Shown piece by piece: positions 15,301 to 27,300 of a DNA stretch of 64,000 bases. Both the position numbers and the translations under genes were made by a program. The notes under the pieces are model-generated. The model had not been told where the DNA came from and did no database searches. It was given only the letters and a program-made list of their open reading frames with translations. How positions within the stretch are numbered: the stretch's first letter is position 1; every line of letters starts with the position of its first letter. Origin of the DNA: Mytilus californianus. Taxonomy: Eukaryota; Mollusca; Bivalvia; Mytilida; Mytilidae. The stretch is taken from the NCBI RefSeq assembly GCF_021869535.1, contig NW_026262701.1, forward strand, positions 3,921,501 to 3,985,500, read 5' to 3'.

Positions 15301-18300
15301 AATTGACATATAAATCATATCCCTTGATATACAGAAAGCAAATATTCATCTAGACCGTACAACTACAAAGAAAAGTTTCCAGTCCAAAAAAAAATATGCT
15401 ATACACATTTATTCTTTTGACATCATCTTCAGTCCTCAACATTATTAAACCAGGACTTTCTGCCCTAAAACTTTACACAGTATTCAAAGGGTACAAAATT
15501 TTTACTCAAAACACCTAATTCAATATTTTGATTGGTGGATTTTTTATTCTGAGTTTGAAAATCATACTCAAAAACTGTTAAATGACTGTAACTTTAATAG
15601 TGTAAACCTAGTGTGAACTTTGGTCAAATTTGAATTAAATTCAAAATTGATAATCAAAATATAAAAAAAAAAATTTATTCATAGATACTTGCTTGGAATT
15701 TGAGCTTATCAGATACAAACTTTAAAAAATACTTTAAAAAGTTTAAATCACAATTTAAATGAATGATAAATAAAAGGATAAGAGAAATTATTACAATATT
15801 TGTCATTGGAATAGACTACACCAATCACCAACAAATCACTCCTCCAAAAAAACAGACATACAAACACAAACGTAAAACAAGGTGATAATATGGAATGAAT
15901 TTAAAGTGCATGAGCATAATTATTTGTTGCTTACAATTTTTTTTTAAATATTGTGGGATCATTTCTGGTGGGATTTTAATCAACTTGGTAGCAATAGAAG
16001 CAGACGTGTTACAGGTTTATAAACATTGGTTTTATTTTTATTACCATGATACACACACACAAGTATAATTTTTTGTCAGAATATTTGCTATATATTTCAA
16101 CCAAATGGAATTGGTAAAAAAATATTCATGTTCACATCTGAAGAAAATAAAAACAACTGACAAAATTATGACCGAATATTAAATCCTAAAATCTTCAGAC
16201 ATTTCTGCATCTTTCGACACCTTGTTGGCTAAAATCCTACCATGATAACCAAAAAAATTCTAAGTGAGTAATACTTATGGCCATGTACTGTATGTTCATA
16301 TTGTTTATTCATCAAGGTTTTGTTTTTCCCAGATTAATTGTAAGTGTATTTCATTGTCAATTTAACTGTTGTTTCCAGAAAGCTGAAGCTGCTGGTAAGA
16401 AAGAAATCAATGTCCTTGACCCCAAAAGATCAAATGCCATCAACATTGGTTTAACAGTTCTACCTCCACCAAGGACCATCAAAGCTGGAATTTTAAAGAT
16501 GGATAACTCCATTATGAACAAAGAGGGTATTGAGGCAAGTTATTGTTCTGCCATGAAAATGACTAGAGCATATATATACATTTACTTGTGTAACTGTTTA
16601 CCCAACTAGATTGGTATTGTTTGTTTCAGTCCATTCTTCAGAAAACCATGACAGTATTTCAGTGGTATTTCATTAGAATAAGTAGCAGCATCTCTGTCTT
16701 GCAAACATCATGTATAATGAAAATAATTGAATATCTATACTGTACCATTTTTCTCTAAATTTTTTTATCAACTTCACTTACACAAACTAAAAAAAAAATG
16801 ACATTTGTGTTTATCTTTCTGGGTGAAAAAGACATATACATTTGATATGAATTTAAAGTTTTTATAACTTTAATAAATGAAGATGTCAGTAAATATGACA
16901 TGAATAAATCTCTTACCAAGTAGTGACTTTAAGTCTTACTTTTATTTAAAAACTTAACCACATTTAAATAAACTCGCTCTGTTTATAGATGTATAGGCAA
17001 ATTATATTTAATCTGATTGAATGATAAACATTGAATTTGATAGAACAATGATTGATTGATAGATTTGATTTGATTGAACATAAAACTTTAAATTAACTTA
17101 AAAATATACAAATAAAATAATTATAAATTAACTTTTACAGAAAATCTTAACATCTATGATTCCAACTGAAGAAGAAAAGGGGAAGATTTTAGAAGCTCAG
17201 ATGGCTAATCCAGATATCCCACTTGGAACAGCCGAACAGTTTCTCCTCACATTGTCATCTATTAGTGAACTACAGGCTCGACTGTCTCTCTGGTTATTTA
17301 AGTTAGATTATGAAGTTATTGAATCAGTAAGTCTTTCATTTTGAGAGTTTAAGTGAAATTTAGTGACAACAGCCTCTGTGGTTGCAAAGGGAATGATATG
17401 GGGAGGGTGTGGATCAAACAATAATGAAATAAAGAAAATAACATTAGTAATTACATGAAAGGAACCAGACTATGATCTTGATTGGAAGTTCTTCAGTGAC
17501 AACTTATCTATTCAAGTTATATTTTGAAACTAGAATCAATCATATTGAGAATTTTTTCTTGTCAGGTACTGTATGAAATAATGTACATGTAATTTCACAG
17601 TTTCTAAAAAGCAACGGATAAGATATATTTCTCAAGGTATATATCAAACAATGGTATTCAAGGTATAACTATATGGACAAAGACATTTATGAAATGTTAT
17701 TATTACCCCTACCTGCTGCATTGAATTGAGCATATTGACTCATTCAGGAAATACTAAAGGAAATAGAAATTGGTGAAAAAGAATTTGTATTAAAAAAGAA
17801 ATGCAAGACACTAAAAACTGAAAGAAATCATTTGTATTATTGACGTAATTGTGGATTCATTTTCTTTGTGGAGTGGTAACTTTTGTGTATCTTATGGATA
17901 TGATTGAAGAACAAATAACAAATTTTCAACAAAATTCAACTTTCCTTAAAGCTTGTATGTACCAGGCAATCAATGCAAGTATCCACAAATTACAATTATC
18001 ATTCGTCAATACATATTGATATTCACAAAAACAAAACAATCTACAGTATAAAGTATAGTCCTACAATGTATTTAGTTAAACACAGATTATAATATTTGAT
18101 TACAGGAAGTAGCTGAACCATTGTCTGACCTGAAGAAAGGAATAGATGAATTACGGAACAATAAAACATTTAAATGTATTTTATCAGTTGTATTAACCAT
18201 TGGAAACTTTTTAAATGGAGCCTCAGTAAGTATTGTTTGATTGTTGTATGCCTAATGTCCAGTGGCAAATATTACATGCATATTCAGGACGAGAACAAAA

Positions 18301-21300
18301 TTTATGATAAATAAATTAGGTTGATATTGCAAAGTTTGTTGACTAGGAATAATAATGGGAAATTTAAATGCAACTGAAAGAAAGATATGGCTTTTACTAT
18401 TTATATAAGTTGGAAATTGAATATTCAGAACCATAAAAATCTAATTGACGTGATATTGGCAGGTAGATTAATTATAAGTTGCTTAATCTCTAGCGGTAAA
18501 TATTTTAAATGGATTCAAGGCAAATGGCTAGAACAAATTCCTAACAGGACATTCTTCAGTCTTTAGAAACCAAAGAACAATCAATCTGCTTTCTTATGAT
18601 GTTACTTTTGTAAGTTTGCTATTATATTCTTCAATAAATTCATTCTTAATCCAACAATATTGTATGAATTACTTTTCATCAAGCAGATTTCCCAGATTTG
18701 ATTCAACTTGTTTTTTTTTTTCAGGCGCGAGGCTTCAGTATCGATTATTTAACCAAAATACCTGAAGTTAAAGACACTGTACATAAACATTCATTACTTC
18801 ATCATTTGTGTAGCATCATCAACGAACAATTCCCAGACACGACAGATTTATATTCAGATATAGGAACATTAGCTAGATGTTCACGGGTAAGTGTCACTTC
18901 ATTGTTTTATTTTAAAATTTCAGAATACTTGTTTTATTCATATTCAGTTATTGGAACATTATCTAGATGTTAAGAGGGGGAAGTTCCAGATTCAATGTAT
19001 CAATTTTTATACCCAACTAACAACAATAGAAGGTCATCATTTTTTCCAATCTGTCTGTCCGTCTTGTATCAGTTTAAAATTTGGTTTAAGATAGTTTGAA
19101 GTCATATTTTGAATCTCGGAACATGTACATATGTTCATAGTTAGGTAATCCTTTGATGTGTATGCTAACGAAGGGTTTCCGCCAAAATTTCGTGGTTCAC
19201 TCAACATGGACAATGATGGAAATCCAAAAACATATGAATTGGGCATGGTGTGCTATGGACACATATTTTCTTGTTAGTCTATGAATTTTTACCAGGAGTT
19301 TTTTCTGATCTTTGCAATTTAAAAGGTTTAACATATAACTTAAAAAATCAAAGAGAATCACTATGTATTATTTCTGAAACAAAACTGAAAAATGAAGGTT
19401 TTTCTGAAAGTATATATTCTACATAAAGGACAAAAATGTACTTGTATAGTAAAATATGTATTCTTATTTCAGGTTGATTGGGATGAACTTGCCAATAAAC
19501 TGAACAGATTAGAATTAGATTGTAAAGCCTCATGGGATCATTTACGTGCAATTGCTAAACATGATGGAAGCTCAAGTTCTAGTATAAAGTCCAAGTGAGT
19601 TAATAATAATCTGTCTATACAATAAAATTAAAACTTGTTTTTTTTTTGTCAATATCTCAGATTGGTTTATGAAAATTAAGATTCGTGTGGCAGACTGATT
19701 CAAAAACATTAGATATAGGTTAACAAACCAATTAGTTGATATGAGTTATCAGACTACAATTACATTTTCTGGTCTTTAAGGATGTTTGCTACTCTGTTTC
19801 AAAATAACAAGCTTTTAAAAAGACTGTTATAGATTGATAGTTTATAAATAAAGGAACTAAAAAAGCAGAAAAAAATGTGCTTGTTTTTGAGATATATGCC
19901 ATTGAAAATTTGGCGTGAAATAATTCTCTCCAGATTTTTCATACATTTTACAGTGGCACATTTTTTATTTCAAAAACTATAAAAAATAAGGATTTTATAA
20001 GATTTTCAAAGATGGCATTTTAAACTATATGTAATCAAATTATGGAAAGAAAAGAGGGGGTTAGCGGGCAAAATGTTATATGGCACTACATGGAAAAAAC
20101 CTGAGGATTCCGAATATCTGGCAAAATTTCTAAAACAAGAGGAGGGAACATCCTTAAGTTCTTTTTCGTGTTTATTTTAAAGAAACAAACAAAAACATCA
20201 TTTCATGTAAGTAAATTGTATATTAGATATACAGTCTAATTTTAGTTAAAAATATGAACTTGTATGACAAAATAGCATAAATATGAGCAGAATCAATTAA
20301 AAAGCAGAATTGACACATAAAATAAGACAAAGTATAAAATATATTGACCAAAATGAAAAGCGTAAAATTATGTGTGGTGTTACACAAGATAATGATTTCT
20401 GTTTAGGTTTAGTACTCCAAGGTTTGTATAAATCAAGTTCTGTGTTGAATTATGTTACATTGGCACATATAGAATTTCCATTCATGTTTACATGCACATT
20501 TTACACATCTTTCCCATATAAAAATTGCTGTGGCTCTTGAGAAAAAGAGAAAAATTTAAGTAATTGAAATGAAATCACAATCCCAGGCTTCTTGCAAAAG
20601 AATATATTATACATTGATTAAATAGCAGTTTGCTACAAAGATTATGTACACCCTTTAATATATTCAAAAAATGAAAATGAAAGAAATTGTTAATCAACTG
20701 GCCATTGTTGTATGAAACATTTCGAACTGTCATCATCTTCATCAATCAGAATTGACTGGAATAAAGAATCATATTTCATCTTATTAAAAAAAATATAGTG
20801 TGTTTGGATTTCAGTCTATCTGAAAAAGCTAACAACATACTTAAATGCAATTTTAAATCATGATGACATGAAGAAAAAGAAAAAAACCCAATTCATTATA
20901 CAGTTGATTATTTGTTTGATGTGGCAGACGTTTTACTGTGTTTGGTTATGGTAAATTGTTTTGTGTCTTTTACTGATCACCAAAGGAATAGCATACATTT
21001 TATGAGAAATTGTTGAAACAAATTTCTATAATTTCCAAGTGTTTTGGTCAGAATTATTTGTAGAAAAAAACCTTAGTTGACGATGAGCTGTTTTCATTAA
21101 AAAAACAACAGCTTTTTACACCAAATAAAAATTAAGGTAAAAATTTATTGCAAGTTAAATTAAAATGTTCATTCAACTATTTGTACTCTAATGAATTTTA
21201 ATGAAACAACTTGCAGGATTAATTCAATCAAAAAAAAGGTCGCTTTAAATTTATTTTTCAAATAATTTGAAAACAAGAGGTGTGTTAAAAATGAATGCTA

Positions 21301-24300
21301 AGCATATCTAAAAAAAATTTTGTTGATGTCTGTGTTTTTCTTTACAGATTATCAGAATTTTTAGCAGATGCTGCAGAAAGAATTATGATATTAAAAATTG
21401 TACATAGAAGAGTTTGTCACAGGTAAGTGATCTAAAGTAAGAACATGTAGAAGGTTGGTTTTCATTATTTTATGTTCAGATGAGTGGAAAAACAAAGACA
21501 CATTTGCAGAATGATGAATTTTAAATTAGAATAAAACATTCCCATTGTCTCTAAGCTTCTCTAAGAATATAATACTACCAATGTCAAAGAAAATATCCTT
21601 TTATCTGTGTGTTCTTGGAAACACTGTGCTTTTAAGGGGTGGTATACATAATTGAGAAAAGATTCCCATTGCAGAGTCCTAAGAGAGAGGCTTGGAAATA
21701 AGGACAAAGGTTACAAATAAGATCGATGATTTAAAACCAAAGGGGACAAAATATTTTTATGAAGATGTTCATCATTTATTTATGCATGTCACACTGTATT
21801 ACAATTATTATTCTACAATACACCGTACAGTTTGAGCAAGACTGATGATTTATATTAATAAGAATTTTTTTTGTACATTGTGATTAGCTACTCACACTTG
21901 ATTTATGTTTAAGTACACTAAATTATTATTATAAATGAGATGACCTACACACACTAATGATTTATATTTAGGTACACTAAGTTATTATTGTACATGGGAT
22001 TACCTACACACACTAATGGTTTATATTTAGGTACACTAAGTTATTATTGTACATGGGATTACCTACACACACTAATGGTTTATATTTAGGTACACTAAGT
22101 TATTATTGTACATGGGATTACCTACACACACTAATGATTTATATTTAGGTACACTAAGTTATTATTGTACATGGGATTACCTACACACACTAATTATTTA
22201 TATTTAGGTACACCAAGTTATTATTGCACATGGGATTACCTACACACACTAATGGTTTATATTTAGGTACACTAAGTTATTATTGTACATGGGATTACCT
22301 ACACACACTAATTATTTCTATTTAGGTACACAAAGTTATTATTGTACATGGGATTACCTACACATACAGCCAAAGATCTCAAAGTTAATGCTTTCTGTAA
22401 GATTGTCAGTGAATTTTCTCTGGAGTATCGTACAACAAGGGAGAAAGTTATACAGCAGTTACAGAAACGAGCCAATCAGAGAGAGCGAAAGAAAACAAGA
22501 GGAAAAATGATTGTAGATGTACGTTTATAATAAAATATATGATTATATGTAAAAAGAATAACTCACAAATTTTATTTTTCACAGTTTATACAGAAGAGGA
22601 ATCACTCTTTAGTCATTTCTGATGTAATGAAAACATTTTGAAGTTTCAGTTGATAGTTTCAAATATCATTTGTTTTGAAATTTGTTCAATGGTCTTTTTG
22701 TTTTTACAACTAAACAAATTAAAGTAATCATACTTGATACTGATTGATATCATATGGTTTTATAAAATAACCTTAAGATAAGGAATTAAGAAATGACTCC
22801 AAAAATTAATGACTAGAAAATTGTAAAGTCTAGAGAAATAAGAAATTAAAAATGATTAAATTCACAAAGAAATTATGGCTACTGATTACAGCAACAAACT
22901 ATAAGCAACTGACTCTCAGTCCTTAATAAACTGATATTTACCCTGTATTCTTATACTTCAAATGATAATAACCTTTGCAAGATCTAGTTTAACTGCATAA
23001 CCTTCTAAGTTAATTCCTTTGGTTAAACTATGTATTCATCTTTTTCCCAGACTGATAGATTCTCTATGACAAATCCAAAGGAAACACACAAAGATGATGA
23101 ACTACAGAAAATATTATCTAATGGTTATGTTAGTTGTGATGATAGAGGCTTCCCTGGTCAGAAACACAGAAGTAGACGACCATGTAAGTATATGGTCCCT
23201 TTGAATAAGGTTTTGATGAAGAGGAAATAAAACCAAAAGAAAAGCAAAATGTCTGTTAATATTTACCTTTGCAAATCGATGTCTGCCTTTATAGATAATT
23301 ATTTGTTGTGAATATGCACTGTCGTAACAGGAAAGACTGGTCACCTGGTAGTTGGAATAATTAGCCCTGGTGAGGGGACTTTCTTCCAGTGGTATTACTT
23401 TGTGACATAGCATGTTAAAAATCTTGCTCAGGTTTTGGTTTATTATTAAGCAGGGTTCATATTCATATCACATAGTCATGTATCATCCTGTTTTCGTTGT
23501 AATATTTGCCACTGGTTTCTAAACATTCATCAGTCAATAGATATAATAAGATTTTATTAGCAGTTTGTAAAAAAGATCAAACCTTTTTTTCAGTGGACTC
23601 AATGAGTAATAAAAGTTCTCGTAGCTGTGTAACAACAGATTCTGAAATGTATGATACGGGTGATGATGATTTATTAGAGGCATGTGTTCGTACCGCAACG
23701 GCAGCACCAACCAGAAGTGCTCCGAGGGAGAGGAAACGTGCCAAAAATCACAGAAAATCCTGTATGTATATGGTTATATGTTAATAAGCAATAATACTAC
23801 AAAACATCGTATTTTTATAATTGGCTTATTTATAAATCAACAGGAACTATACATCCTTAGATAATCATAGAATGGTTCTCACTTAAACACTTCTACATTG
23901 ACAATTGTAATAAAGGGCTTACGGAAGTAGACATAGGTCATCAAAAGAATCTATATGACTGATTTGCAGAATCTTCCTGTGTTGAAGTATAGATAAGCCA
24001 GTATTTTTGGAGGGTGGTTATTAGGAGATTATGCTGATATTGTTTGCAAGTTGGGAATACCCTATATTATAAGAACATGTATATTACTGGTGTTGTACAT
24101 TCGATCACTTAATACTATGTAAGAAACAGGTATTCCCAGTAATGAAACCAAGGTACAAAATAAAAAAATAATTATAAGTACTAAAATTATCAAACTTTGG
24201 GATTTTGTTGTTGAAAATGTAAATATGGGATACATATTGTTTTATTGTTTGTCATGATTTAATCTGGTTACTAAAATAAAACAGAGTATGAAAACATGTT

Positions 24301-27300
24301 TCTTCATCCTACACAATGGTCCTATTTAGTCAAGTAAAGTAAATGGTGTTTGACCAATAAAAGATAATTGTTTTAATGCCCTAAACCAATGGTTCCATAT
24401 TAAAATAATACAATAATACAGTAACACAACATTACTTTTGCAGCCGAACGTAGAACATCATTCCTGTGGTAGTTGTTGGTAGGTCCCAAGTTTGGTGTGA
24501 AATTTCAAGAAATAACAGTACTCTGTAGGAATTAATACCGTCGTCAATTGCAGATTTGACAGTTGTCAATGAAGTTTTACAGGCATTGCATAGTTGAGCC
24601 ATTAAGACAGATATTTATGGCCATCTTATCCCAATTGACATCGGCAATGCTTCCAACACAGTGCTGTTACCTCTATTCTAATGCAATACTTGTGAAATGT
24701 TCAAATGAAACATTTAAAAATTCCTGGAAATGTCAACTGCAACTCTGCATAAATTGTAGCCAATAAATCAGATTGTCCACCGTGGATACGAGCCAATTCT
24801 ATTGCATTAGAATTTTTTATTTATTTTTGCTCTCTCAAAACTTATTTCCTGTAACTCCCAAAAAATATTGAATTCCATAGAAGTTCTGGAAAATAAATTT
24901 GTTACTACATGTTAGTATTGAGGGAGCAGAAATATTTGATTTTTCAATGAATTTGATTTTTTTTGGCCAACTTTATTTGAAGAATTTTGAATAATGCTTT
25001 CAAAATTATTTGGCTGTTTATGTAGCATGTCCTGATTTAGTTTACTAAAATCTCCCAGAATACCTCGTTTGACCTATGAACTTTTGAATATGCAAATAAC
25101 TTTTCCTATAAATAAGCTCTTGTCTTGAGACTTACCAGAGAATATCTTGTTTGTCCCATTAAATCACTAACTTTGGAAATTTGTTGGGTTCTTTCCATAT
25201 TGGACACTGTCTATAGTCAGTTTGAATTAACTTTTTATTTTTGAAGTATAAGAAGATGAAAAAAAATAAGTTTTAAATATTTGTTGAACACTATTTAAAA
25301 TTAAAAACAGCAAGCTATATCTTCAAGAATACTGACCAAAAAAGAATGTTTCCTTGGAGTAGTATGGTATCTGATACAAAAAGAAGACTGGAGATATTAT
25401 AGTAAATCTTGTTTATAAGATTTCTTTTATGTTTATTATTAACAGAATTGAGAAGTTACTGGTATGTGTTGGAAAGATGTATTTGTCAAGTTTTTATAAA
25501 AGACATTAAAATGTAAAATTGTATAAATTGTATGCATGGGAAATTACATGTGGTAGTATTGCATGATCATAGAGACATTGTTTTTTAAGATAGATGTTAT
25601 TTGATTTAAATTTTCTCTGAATTTAAGGAACAAAAAGTAAATTTAATTTTAATTCTTAATATAAAAGAGTATTTTGGTGTCTTTAAACACATGTAAACAC
25701 ATCTGATCCATTCCAGAAAAATCCTGATATTATACATCATCTACCTGGTATCTTATGTATGTACAGGAGCAAAAGGTATTTAGGCTGACCAGTACCGGAC
25801 ACACTTTAAAATATGCTACCAAGCTTTTTAAGAAGTTTGTCTTCATGACATTGATGTATGATTGCTGTTTCTGTGTGCATAACAATTATTCATCGAGGAG
25901 ATCAGTGTCTGATAAATAGCATCATATTTTCTAATATCAAAATTATTACCTAGAATAAAGCTGTAAGAAAAGTTGAACTGCTGTGTGAGCTTTCACTTTA
26001 TGAAGAACTCACTGTAACAAACGAACAGCAATAAAAGCATAGTATCTTTGCTTTGGGTTTTGTGCGTGTAGGGATTTGATGTCATGAACTCATAGACCAT
26101 GTCCATTGTAATAGTTCAGAAGTTTGCACTGTTACTTACACGAAAAAACAAACTTTAATACATGATCATGATAAATGTTGTGCAATATCAGATTTTTTCA
26201 AATTAAAAAATTACTTTTATTTCAGAATAAATGTTTTAAGTGAGGTTTCAAATTAATTTGCTTTCATTCATTGGTTAACAAGTTTTCACTTTCTGTCACA
26301 CGCAACTATATCATTTAGCTAGATATACGCCTTATACTATCTTGAGGTTTGAAATCATTTAGTTTCTACACATTGATCTTACTATTGACTTGTGGTCCGG
26401 TTATATATTTATTTGATATTGACCTGTGGTCAGGGTAATATTTAGTTATTTCAGCACTATTGACCTTGCTTTAAAGGCACTATTTAATTATGTTTCAGTT
26501 CGGGATAGTGACACTGATCATTATTAGGTAACCAGAAATTGCTCATTGTTTGTTAGACAATTTTTATTTGAATGTTTTTTTGCCACTTTTTATTTCTCCC
26601 TCAGTGTATGTTGATTGTGAACACAGATCACTAATGCCCAAGACACATGTGTTGGTTGTTGTACACATCTTTACCAATAATTCTCCCATTAATAATTCCA
26701 TTTTAATTTCATTTTTCGTTCATTGAAATTTAATTCTTTTGTTAAGCATGATTTCTCTTTTTGATTTTTTTTTTGTGATGTAATTTTTATCAGTATACTA
26801 ATCAATAAAAGCATTAAAACCTTGTGAAAATTAAAATACGGGAAACTAAAACTTTACTAGTTCTTGTGTGAAAATTAAACTACGGGAAAAACATTTTGTT
26901 GTTTTTGTAGACATCACTTGTATTAGTAGAAGGGAGTTCTATATTTACATACACTGGCTTTAACTTGTAGCTAGATATTTTAAGAAAAATGAAAAAGGAA
27001 TAAGCGTTTAATCCAACATATTTTCAAAGTCATAAGCAATATGGACAGATAATTTCTCTTAGACACAGTCACACAAATTTCTGCTATACTTCGCAGTCAT
27101 CTCTAAACTTCTTTTGTCAAAATCTAGTCAAAAGTTATCTTGTAATATATGTGTGAATGGTTATAAATTTCTTTCCAAAAGTATCTTTTAGATTTGACCT
27201 TTAAGGAATATTAGAATAATGAACAAGAAAAATATAAATTGGATAAAAATCTTGAAATTTATACATGGTGAAAAATGAACCACTTGATAATAATATTATG

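Noticed and set aside
22283-22510. 75-aa ORF entering FHOD exon w16 in a shifted frame.
   Set aside because: It is the product expected from the decoy acceptor at 22266; the frame conserved in FH2 proteins is the other one.
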